From Vulcanimicrobiia bacterium (lineage in GTDB: Bacteria; Eremiobacterota; Eremiobacteria; Baltobacterales; Baltobacteraceae): a DNA stretch of 64,000 nucleotides. The notes below the pieces were generated by a model. It ran no database searches. It was given only the letters and a program-made list of their open reading frames with translations, and was not told where the DNA came from. Shown one piece after another: positions 44,425 through 51,776 of this stretch. The translations under genes were made by a program, and so were the position numbers. The stretch is taken from assembly GCA_024281135.1 (NCBI GenBank), contig JAMXLG010000047.1:27621-91620 (forward strand), given 5' to 3'. Every line of letters begins with the position of its first letter. Within the stretch, counting starts at the first letter, position 1.

Positions 44425-45529
44425 TCGCTAGACGAAGAGTGAGTTGATCGTGCGGGCTCTCGAGCGTCCGGCCCGAGATCTCGCTGATTTGACGGAGACG
44501 GTAGAAGACGGTATGACGGTGTACGTTCAATTCCGCGGCCGCCGTTTTGACGTTTTGCCCGGTTGAAAAATAGAGACGCAGCGTACGTTCGAGTTCCGTT
44601 TGATGCTTTTCATCGTACGCGCGCAGCGGCGCAAGCGTCGTCTCGGCGAAGGTGCGCAGCGCTTCCGAGTCGGCGCCGCCGAAGAGCAGTGGATACGCGC
44701 CGAGTTCTTCGTATGACGCGACCCTGCCGCCACCGTAAATCCGTCGCGCGATGGCAAGCGACGCTTCAGCTGCGACAACCCCGCGCGCAACGTCGAGCAA
44801 ACTGACAACGCCGCTGATGCCGCCGCAGAGGCGCAACTTGAGGTGCCGCTTCGCCGCCGTCTTCGGAAGAAGATGCGCCGCCGTCTTTGCGTTTTCGGCG
44901 TCGACTTCACGAACCGCAGGCACGACCGCAACGATCGCCGCTCCGCGTTCGACCAACCCGAGCTCGCCTTCTGAAACACGAAAAGCTTCGGTTGCAAGCG
45001 TTCGCAGCGCGTCGCCGCTATTCGGAAGCTCTTCATCGGGTTCGGCTTCCAGCGCGACACAGACGTAGTGATTGACGATAGCGACGCCGCGAGCGCCGGC
45101 ATCTTCACGCGCCGCGCTTGCGTCGACATAACTCCGCTCGACGAGCCGCTCCCAAAAGGCGCGCTTTCGCCCGCGTCCACCCACGATGTCGCGCGCAAGT
45201 TCGACGGCAATCGCGCTTGCGGCAAGCCGGATCACGGGCAGCAGCGCTTCGTAGTCGGTGTTGCGCTCGCCGACCACCGAAAGCCAGCCGAAAGTCGCGT
45301 CGCCTACCGCGATGGGAACCGTGCGCGCGCGTTCGCCGTTGAGTCCACGTGCGCTCGCCGGAAGAGACCCTTTCCCGGCGGTCGCGACGGGACGCCAGTC
45401 TACGTCTTCGACCAGCACGCCGGCACCGGCGCGCTCCGCCAGAAGCGTCGCGAGCGCTTTCGCGCCGCCGCCGGAGGCTGAAACGCGCGCGAGCGCCTCA
45501 GCGAACTCGACGATCTGGTCGGGAGTCAT
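44399..45529 (-). CDS. PucR/CdaR-family transcriptional regulator
   Basis: 376 residues. Residues 1-130 are a GAF-like sensor region, the middle is a GGDEF-like degenerate fold common in this family, and the C-terminus is the PucR-type HTH (TGQNVKTAAAELNVHRHTVF, then YRLRQISEISGRTLES). Such proteins often activate neighbouring catabolic genes for purines, polyamines or sugars. It overlaps the glutamine synthetase gene by 26 bases, so the two form one operon. Confidence 0.9.
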   Translation of the reverse strand: MTPDQIVEFAEALARVSASGGGAKALATLLAERAGAGVLVEDVDWRPVATAGKGSLPASARGLNGERARTVPIAVGDATFGWLSVVGERNTDYEALLPVIRLAASAIAVELARDIVGGRGRKRAFWERLVERSYVDASAAREDAGARGVAIVNHYVCVALEAEPDEELPNSGDALRTLATEAFRVSEGELGLVERGAAIVAVVPAVREVDAENAKTAAHLLPKTAAKRHLKLRLCGGISGVVSLLDVARGVVAAEASLAIARRIYGGGRVASYEELGAYPLLFGGADSEALRTFAETTLAPLRAYDEKHQTELERTLRLYFSTGQNVKTAAAELNVHRHTVFYRLRQISEISGRTLESPHDQLTLRLAIAIDALHT

Positions 45530-45568
45530 GCCGCCGCCTTTCGGCGAAACGGAGCAAGGTTCTTGGAA

Positions 45569-47371
45569 ATGGACGCAGCGGTTCTTCGTGAGGCAGTGAC
45601 CTCACTATACGCCTATACTCCCGACGCGGTCGTGCTTTATGACTGCGACGGGTTAACCGTTGCTGCAAACGAGGCTGCGCAACTCCTCACCGGCTTCTCG
45701 CCGTCGGAATTCATCGGAACGTCGTACGAAACGCACTGCGCTCCGCGCGATATCGACCGCGTCCAGCTCGCGTTCCGAACGGCACTTGCGGGTAGCACGG
45801 ATCACTTCGATACGAGCGCAAAACACAAGGACGGGACGGTCGTACCGGTTGAGTGCTACGTCTTCCCCGCGCGTTTCAACGATGAAATCGTCGGTATCTT
45901 TGCGCAGGCGCGCGACATCGTCGCGCTTCGTTCAGCCGAAGCGTCGCTGACGATCAATCAAGAAAAGTTCCGTTCGCTCTTCGAGTACCATCCCGACGGC
46001 ATCATAGAGATCAAAGGCACGGGAACGATCTCACGTGTAAATGTTGCGCTCGAAAGCGAGACTGGATTTTACGGCGAGCAACTCGTCGGCAAGCGATGGA
46101 CCGAGCTCGTTGCACCGGAGTTACGCGACGGCGCCGAGGAACTTCTGCGCTCGGCGATGCGCGGCGAAGCGATGGAGAACGATTCGCTGCTGCTCGACCG
46201 TTTGGGCAATCGCCTCGACGTGCAGCTCAAACTCGTCCCGCTTCACGTTGGGGACGAGATTCACGGCGCGTATGCAATCTTCAAGAACGTCACCGCGCAG
46301 AAGGATGCGGAGCGCGCGATTGCCGCGCACGGTGAACAGCTTCGCCGTCTGTATATGGTCGTCGCCGCAAAAGGCGAGTCGCTTGACAAACAGATCGACG
46401 GTGCGTTGCAGCTCGGAATCGAGCTCTTCGGCTGGGATCAAGCCTACGTCACGCATGTCGAAGGCGACCGCGCACGCGTGCTCAACGTCTATGGAGAACC
46501 GTCGCTAACGAAAGGCTCCGCGTATCCGCTCGCAACTGCTGTGACGAGCCACCTGCTCCACGGCCGCAATCCGCTCTTTATCGACGATACGGAGTCCGAA
46601 GAGTGGCGCAACGACCCCACACGCGGTATGGCGCCTTGGCGTTCGTATCTCGCCGTGGGTTTGACGGTGTTCGATCAGTTTTACGGCGGGCTCGTCTTTG
46701 CTGGTCACGTGCCGCGAACCGAAGGGCTGTTGCCGAACGAACGCGACATGGCGCAGCTGATGGGCTTGTTCATCTCGGCTGCGCTCGAACGCGCCGAGCA
46801 AAACGAACGCATTGAACAGCTCGCCTTCAACGACTCGCTTACCGGGCTTCCGAATCGCGTCCTCTTCAACGACCGCCTCGAACAAACGATCGCAACCGCG
46901 CGGCGCTACGATCGAGGGTTTGCGGTGATGTACATCGACGTCGATAAGTTCAAGCTCGTCAACGACAGCTACGGTCACGGCATCGGCGACGAAGTCTTGC
47001 AAGAGGTTGCCAAGCGATTACGTGAGGCAACGCGCGAGAGCGACACCGTTTCACGATTCGGCGGCGATGAGTTCGTTATACTGCAACCAATCGTCGACGG
47101 ACCGAGCGACGCTGCCGATCTTGCGCGCAAACTCAATGTGTCGATGCAAGAACCGGTCGTGATCGAAGGCGTGAAGCACAGCGTGCACGTCAGCATGGGG
47201 ATTGCGCTTTACCCCGGCGATGCGCAGACGATCGACGGGCTTATGGAAGCCGCCGATCGCGCACTTTATCGCGCCAAGAAGCAGGGCCGAAATCGGTGGT
47301 GCTTCGCGAACGATGACGTGGCGCGGCGCGAGTTAAAGGGCCCGCTTAACCGCCGCCAAGCTGCGGAATAA
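45569..47371 (+). CDS. PAS-PAS-GAF-GGDEF diguanylate cyclase
   Basis: 600 residues from ATG 45569 (TTG 45563 also possible). Two PAS domains (about 1-125 and 130-250), a GAF domain (about 265-420) and a GGDEF domain (425-590). The active-site loop FGGDEFVIL is intact, and RESD five residues upstream is a canonical RxxD inhibitory site, so product inhibition by c-di-GMP is expected. There is no EAL domain or membrane helix. The end converges on the Nramp-like gene with a 26-base overlap. Confidence 0.93.
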   Translation: MDAAVLREAVTSLYAYTPDAVVLYDCDGLTVAANEAAQLLTGFSPSEFIGTSYETHCAPRDIDRVQLAFRTALAGSTDHFDTSAKHKDGTVVPVECYVFPARFNDEIVGIFAQARDIVALRSAEASLTINQEKFRSLFEYHPDGIIEIKGTGTISRVNVALESETGFYGEQLVGKRWTELVAPELRDGAEELLRSAMRGEAMENDSLLLDRLGNRLDVQLKLVPLHVGDEIHGAYAIFKNVTAQKDAERAIAAHGEQLRRLYMVVAAKGESLDKQIDGALQLGIELFGWDQAYVTHVEGDRARVLNVYGEPSLTKGSAYPLATAVTSHLLHGRNPLFIDDTESEEWRNDPTRGMAPWRSYLAVGLTVFDQFYGGLVFAGHVPRTEGLLPNERDMAQLMGLFISAALERAEQNERIEQLAFNDSLTGLPNRVLFNDRLEQTIATARRYDRGFAVMYIDVDKFKLVNDSYGHGIGDEVLQEVAKRLREATRESDTVSRFGGDEFVILQPIVDGPSDAADLARKLNVSMQEPVVIEGVKHSVHVSMGIALYPGDAQTIDGLMEAADRALYRAKKQGRNRWCFANDDVARRELKGPLNRRQAAE

Positions 47372-48647
47372 ACGGCGCAACGACCGACAGAATCGAGAGA
47401 AGGCCGACCACGACCGCCGTGGTCCATCCGACGGCGTTCCCGATGACGCCGTTCGTATAGTCGCCCATCACCGATTTGCGGTTGATGATGATCAGCATCA
47501 GGACGAGTTCGAATGGCAGCAGTGCGCCCTGCAAGGCTTGCGCGAAGAGGATCATCTTCAGCAACGGCAGACCGGGAAGTAAAACGAATCCCGCGCCGAT
47601 GATGAGGCCGGCGGCAAAGAGCGTGAAGAACAGAGGCGCTTCCGAAAACTTGCGGTCGACCGCCGCTTCAAAGCCGAGGGCTTCGCAGACGATATAACTC
47701 GTCGAAAGCGGAAGCACCGTCGCCGTGAAGAGTCCCGCGTTGAGGATGCCGAGCGCGAAGATCGTCGACGCGGCCGCTCCGGCGAGCGGTTTTAAGGCGA
47801 CGGCAAAATCCATCGCGTCTTGCGGATTGAGCTTCGCCCCATGTTCGTTCGCCAAGAAAATGGTCGCGGCGTTCGCAACGATCATGAAGCCGGCAAGCGC
47901 GATCGCCAGAATCGATCCGTTGATAACATCGGCTCGCGCCAGCGGCAGGTCTTCCGGCTTCGAACCTTTCTCGACGACTTGAGACTGCAGAAAGAACTGC
48001 ATGTACGGCGAGATCGTCGTGCCGATGACCGTAATGACCATAGCGATCCACCCCGGCGTCTGCCACTGAAAGTGCGGAACCAACGTGCCGGCCGCGACCG
48101 CATGCCAATCCGGGTGCGCGAGCACCGCGGATATGATGTACGTGAGGTAGATCAGCGAAAGGACGACGAACGTTCGCTCGACGACTTTATCGTTAAACTT
48201 CAGAACGAAGAAGAAGACGCATATGAGGGAAACGGGCACTGCGATGTAGCGTGAGATGCCCCAGTTTTCCGCAGCCGCTGCGATGCCGGCGAACTCCGTC
48301 GACGTGATCAGCGTGTTGATCAAGAAAAGCACGAGCATCGCCAAGACCGAGATCTTTACGCCGAAGTTCTCGCGGATGAGCGCCGCAAGTCCCTTGCCGG
48401 TGACGCATCCCATTCGAGTCGACATCTCTTGCACGACGATGAGTGCCACCGCAAGCGGCACCATCACCCACAGAATGTCGTATCCGAATTGAGCGCCCGC
48501 AGACGAATACGTGGCAATACCGCCGACGTCGTTGCCGGCGGAGGCCGTGACGAATCCCGGGCCGAGAACTGCCGCAATAAGCAGCAGCGATCGCCGGAGC
48601 GATCGCCGCCGCTGCGGTTGTGCGGCGACGTAGTCAGCCGCCGACAC
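47346..48647 (-). CDS. Nramp-fold divalent-cation transporter without DPGN/MPH motifs
   Basis: 433 residues, about 11 helices. The first helix reads GPGFVTASAGNDVGGIATYS, where canonical Nramp Mn2+/Fe2+ carriers have DPGN. Helix 6 reads ISPYMQFFLQSQVVEKGS in place of the MPH motif whose methionine selects transition metals. This matches a divergent Nramp branch. The gene overlaps the end of a soluble MgtE-N/CBS protein by 14 bases and lies behind an M-box Mg2+ riboswitch, so Mg2+ is the likely substrate by context. Start GTG 48647 has a GCAGG site; longer frames enter the upstream gene. Confidence 0.88.
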   Translation of the reverse strand: MSAADYVAAQPQRRRSLRRSLLLIAAVLGPGFVTASAGNDVGGIATYSSAGAQFGYDILWVMVPLAVALIVVQEMSTRMGCVTGKGLAALIRENFGVKISVLAMLVLFLINTLITSTEFAGIAAAAENWGISRYIAVPVSLICVFFFVLKFNDKVVERTFVVLSLIYLTYIISAVLAHPDWHAVAAGTLVPHFQWQTPGWIAMVITVIGTTISPYMQFFLQSQVVEKGSKPEDLPLARADVINGSILAIALAGFMIVANAATIFLANEHGAKLNPQDAMDFAVALKPLAGAAASTIFALGILNAGLFTATVLPLSTSYIVCEALGFEAAVDRKFSEAPLFFTLFAAGLIIGAGFVLLPGLPLLKMILFAQALQGALLPFELVLMLIIINRKSVMGDYTNGVIGNAVGWTTAVVVGLLSILSVVAPFIPQLGGG

Positions 48648-49950
48648 TTGCCTGCTGCGGGCGGCGCGTTGCGGTGCGGTGTGTTGTGAACTTGGGTAGA
48701 CGGCGGGCCATGTCCTCAGGCATGATTGCATCGATCGCGTCGTCGACAGTCACGATGCCGAGCATCTTTCCCGACTCGTCGACGATCGGTACCGCGAGTA
48801 AGTCATAACGCGCTATCGTCGCGGCGACTTCTTCCGCCTCAGTGTCCGGGCGAAGCGTGACGAGATCCGAATCCATGATCGCTTCGATCGACTCTTCGGG
48901 ATCGGCGAGCAGCAGCGTTCGCAACGAAAGCGCACCTAGCAGCGTGTCTTCTTTGTCGACGACGTAGAGGTAATAGATGAACTCGGACGTCGGTGCGATC
49001 TCGCGAATCTTCCTGATCGTCGCTTCCGCGGTGCGATGCGGATAAATCCATGTGTAGTCGGTGGTCATCAATCCGCCGGCCGTATCTTCCGCGTATTTGA
49101 CGAGCTGACGTAGCTCGCTCGCCGTGTACTCGTTCATTTCGGCGAGCAGCTCTTGCTGCTGCTCCTCGTCGAGTTCGGAGAGCAAATCGGCCGCGTCGTC
49201 GGAGTCCATCTCTTCTATGATGTCGGCGGCGCGTTCGGTGCCGATATCTTCGATCAGCGAGCGCTGCGTTTCGGGTTCGAGATGCTCGAACGCATCGGCT
49301 GCCGTTTCATCGTCGAGTTGACGAACAACCGCTGCGGCTTCGCGCGCCGAAAGATCTTCGATGATGTCCGCAAGCTCGGAGGGGTGAAGCCGCGAGAGCT
49401 TGCTTTCGGTGACGGAAAGGCTGACTTGCGACGGATTGGTGTCGCGGATCGGGGACACCGAGTCCCACGCAATCATCGAACGGGGAATAGACCGGTAGAT
49501 CGCCGGCGTGAACCGCTTGCCGAACGATTTAAGACCGAGACGGCGGAGCAATCCGCCGATGCCGACGTCCGCCGCAACGACGCGCATAGAATCGCCCGCC
49601 TTTGCGATCTCGATGTCGTTGATGCGCACGACTTTGCGTCCGTCGACGTCGACGATCTGCTTGTCGAGAAGATCTGCGATGAGGTACAGCGCGTCGGCCT
49701 CCGGCGGTGCCGGTTCTTTCGGTGTATAGTTCAGCGCAATGGAACCGTCTGCGTCGATATCGGCGACGGTATCGATCGGCGCGTAGCGGGGACCTTTCGT
49801 CGTCTTGATGACGAGCCCGTCGATCTTCGGAAAAACGTCGTCCGGTTTATTGACGAGAAAATCGCTGACTTTCCCAATCGGAATCTGGTTGACGGTCGCC
49901 TTGCGACCAACTAATTCCGAAACGAATCCCTCGGTAAATCCCACGCTCAT
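48634..49950 (-). CDS. Soluble PRC-barrel / MgtE-N / CBS protein (magnesium sensor-like)
   Basis: 438 residues without membrane helices. An N-terminal PRC-barrel pair (VNQIPIGKVSDFLVNKP about 20; LLDKQIVDVDGRKVVRINDI about 95) is followed by the MgtE intracellular N domain (ELADIIEDLSAREAAAVVRQ, then DIIEEMDSDDAADLLSELDE, about 190-280). Two CBS domains follow (AEDTAGGLMTTDYTWI and DLVTLRPDTEAEEVAATIAR, about 285-410). In MgtE these domains sense Mg2+ and gate the attached channel; here the channel part is missing. ATG 49950 has an AGAGGGGG site. Directly behind an M-box riboswitch and overlapping the Nramp-like gene. Confidence 0.9.
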   Translation of the reverse strand: MSVGFTEGFVSELVGRKATVNQIPIGKVSDFLVNKPDDVFPKIDGLVIKTTKGPRYAPIDTVADIDADGSIALNYTPKEPAPPEADALYLIADLLDKQIVDVDGRKVVRINDIEIAKAGDSMRVVAADVGIGGLLRRLGLKSFGKRFTPAIYRSIPRSMIAWDSVSPIRDTNPSQVSLSVTESKLSRLHPSELADIIEDLSAREAAAVVRQLDDETAADAFEHLEPETQRSLIEDIGTERAADIIEEMDSDDAADLLSELDEEQQQELLAEMNEYTASELRQLVKYAEDTAGGLMTTDYTWIYPHRTAEATIRKIREIAPTSEFIYYLYVVDKEDTLLGALSLRTLLLADPEESIEAIMDSDLVTLRPDTEAEEVAATIARYDLLAVPIVDESGKMLGIVTVDDAIDAIMPEDMARRLPKFTTHRTATRRPQQASVGG

Positions 49951-49967
49951 CACCCCCTCTCGCCATC

Positions 49968-49999
49968 AAAAAAGCCGTCCGCCTCGCTGGCGGCCGGCT
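49968..49999 (-). terminator. Intrinsic terminator of the M-box expression platform
   Basis: On the minus strand GCCGGCCGCC pairs with GGCGGACGGC (one mismatch) over a five-base loop and is followed by six T residues, ending about 18 bases before ATG 49950. Placed between the aptamer and the gene, it is the switchable terminator that Mg2+ binding would favour. Confidence 0.85.
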
Positions 50000-50039
50000 C
50001 GAATGGGCGCAGGGATCGTATCCGACGCTACCTCATTCG

Positions 50040-50203
50040 CTTCCGAGCTTTGGCACCACGCATCGTACCCCAGTAACGGGGAGCCGCGTTAGACATCGCC
50101 TTGTATCGGCGTAGTCTGGTCTACCTCACTTGGCGTCTCTCGACGTTTCGGGGCAGCGGCATGTGTATCGCGTGGACGCCTCACCTAGCGAGGTATCCTC
50201 CTT
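50040..50203 (-). ncRNA. M-box (ykoK) magnesium riboswitch
   Basis: Minus-strand landmarks appear in family order: GGAGGATACC, AGGTGAGGCGTCC, GATACACATGCCGCTGCCC, GTCGAGAGACGCCAA, GATACAAGGCGATGTCTAA, GCGGCTCCCC and finally GTGCCAAAGCTC. These are the conserved blocks of the ykoK/M-box aptamer, in which Mg2+ compacts the three parallel helices. It lies between the flagellin stop and the MgtE-N/CBS gene and is followed by a terminator. Exact ends are approximate. Confidence 0.92.
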
Positions 50204-50232
50204 TAAGTATAGGGTCCGGGGTCAACCCCGGG

Positions 50233-51495
50233 TTACGCGACTAAGGCGTTGATCAGGAGTGACGCGAGTTGCCGGGTGCTCAGCTCCGACTGCTGAAGCA
50301 CAGACGTGCCGACCTGCGTGAGGATTTGCTCTTTTACGAGTTCCGTCGTCGCGGCGCCGACGTCGAGATCGCGAATCGAACTCTCGGCCGCCGTTTGATT
50401 GATGTATTGAATCGAAGCGTCGTTCGCAGCTTCAGATAGCGAGACGATTTGCGCACCGATCTCCGCGCGCTGTCCAACGATCTTGTCGAGCCCGTAGTCG
50501 ATTTTTGCTTCCGCGGCTTGATTTGCGAGGACGTCGCCGACAACGATTTGATTGACGCCGAGTTCTTGAGCGCTCACCGATCCGATTGAGACGGAAAGCG
50601 TTGTGCCTTCATTCGTTCCGGTGTTGACCTCGAGGGCATGCCCCGTACTCGCTTGTTGCGCGGGAACCGAAACGACGATGGCTTCTTGTCCGACATCGTT
50701 GACGCTCAGTCCATTGAACGCGATTTGGAACACCGGATTGCCGGCTTGATCCGTAAAGGTATACGGCGCTGAGCCGGGGCCATACTCGTTGAAGAAGTTT
50801 TGTCCCTGAGGTACAGCTCCAGGCGTTACGTGAAGTACGTCGACTTCGTTAGGTCCGTTCGGATCGGGGCTTTCGACTTTAACGGTGACTTGCAACAGAT
50901 TCGTCGACGCATCGTACGAATCGACGGAGAACGAAAATTCGGTTTGTTCGTTGGCTGATATCTGCGTGCCGCCGGGGTTCGGCGTGAGATTGTCGATCAA
51001 CGGACTTCCAGCGCCTGGGCCAACCTGCGGATTTTGAACGTAGAGGAACTGCGCCGGCTGATACTGGGTCGACGATAAACTGCCGTCGAGTAGTTTCAGA
51101 CCGTTGAAATTGGTATTCGAGGAAATGCGGTTGATCTCGAGTGTGAGCTGATCGATTTCGGTTTGGATTGCGGCCAGATTTTCGGGTGAGTTCAAGTCCG
51201 AGTTCGCCTCCACTACGAGACTTCTCATCCGTTGGAGTGCCTGCGTTACGGAAGACATCGCGCCCTCCGCTACCGTGAGCGCATTGCTCGCAGTCTGCAC
51301 GTTAGTAATGCCTTGCTGGAGACCGCTACTAACAGTGTGCAGAGATTCGGCAATGGCGAGACCGCTAGGATCATCGGCGGCGGACGTGATGCGCAGTCCG
51401 GTGGACAGTTTGGTAGTGAGGCTTTCCAATGCGGACTGGTTCCTGTCCATGTTGTACAGGATTGAGTCGAAGCTATCGGAGAGCCCGAGGCGCAT
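50233..51495 (-). CDS. Flagellin
   Basis: 420 residues. Conserved D0/D1 sequence at the N-terminus (ALESLTTKLSTGLRITSAAD, then DPSGLAIAESLHTVSSGLQQ) and at the C-terminus (VLQQSELSTRQLASLLINAL). The variable centre (about 160-310) is Gly/Asn/Pro-rich and would face the filament surface. Ribosome-binding site GGAGGT ten bases before ATG 51495. No other flagellar gene is in the window. A sigma-28-like promoter lies about 195 bases upstream. Confidence 0.95.
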   Translation of the reverse strand: MRLGLSDSFDSILYNMDRNQSALESLTTKLSTGLRITSAADDPSGLAIAESLHTVSSGLQQGITNVQTASNALTVAEGAMSSVTQALQRMRSLVVEANSDLNSPENLAAIQTEIDQLTLEINRISSNTNFNGLKLLDGSLSSTQYQPAQFLYVQNPQVGPGAGSPLIDNLTPNPGGTQISANEQTEFSFSVDSYDASTNLLQVTVKVESPDPNGPNEVDVLHVTPGAVPQGQNFFNEYGPGSAPYTFTDQAGNPVFQIAFNGLSVNDVGQEAIVVSVPAQQASTGHALEVNTGTNEGTTLSVSIGSVSAQELGVNQIVVGDVLANQAAEAKIDYGLDKIVGQRAEIGAQIVSLSEAANDASIQYINQTAAESSIRDLDVGAATTELVKEQILTQVGTSVLQQSELSTRQLASLLINALVA

Positions 51496-51689
51496 CTAGC
51501 GTTGCACCTCCGCATCGATCAGACGTGGCAAAACAGAGACGATCCTCAACGATCTTCCCTGCTCTGTCGTCCTTCGATGCACTGTCGCCAGCACTGGCAG
51601 CACATCCATGTTCGTCCTGTATTCTCCCATCCTTGGTGTGAACACAGTCCCCGCTGCCACCCGTCGGCAACGGTTCCTATATAGATTGT

Positions 51690-51716
51690 CTATCGGCCCG
51701 CTAACGCAAATCTTGA
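51690..51716 (-). promoter_or_regulatory. Sigma-28 (FliA)-type promoter of the flagellin gene
   Basis: Minus strand reads TCAAGATT, then 11 bases, then GCCGATAG. Against the E. coli FliA consensus TAAAGTTT-N11-GCCGATAA this is 13 of 16 matches with exact spacing. It implies a leader of about 190 nt before the flagellin ATG. Confidence 0.7.
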
Positions 51717-51739
51717 CGCCTTTAACAGGCTTGCGTCTG

Positions 51740-51765
51740 TAAATGTTGGTCTTACCCGCCGAATC
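51740..51765 (+). promoter_or_regulatory. Weaker sigma-28-like element before the usher-like gene
   Basis: Plus strand TAAATGTT, 10 bases, GCCGAATC. The -35 part is good, but the -10 part matches only five of eight and spacing is one short. It ends 11 bases before ATG 51777, so the message would be nearly leaderless. It could tie the fibre locus to flagellar control. Confidence 0.3.
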
Positions 51766-51776
51766 CTTGAAAAGCG

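Noticed and set aside
46000..47371. EAL phosphodiesterase domain in the diguanylate cyclase
   Set aside because: The protein ends about 100 residues after GGDEFVIL, with no EAL motif.
50214..50229. Terminator of the flagellin gene
   Set aside because: CCGGGGT/ACCCCGG forms a hairpin, but the following bases (ACCCTATACTT) lack a T-run, so I did not list it.
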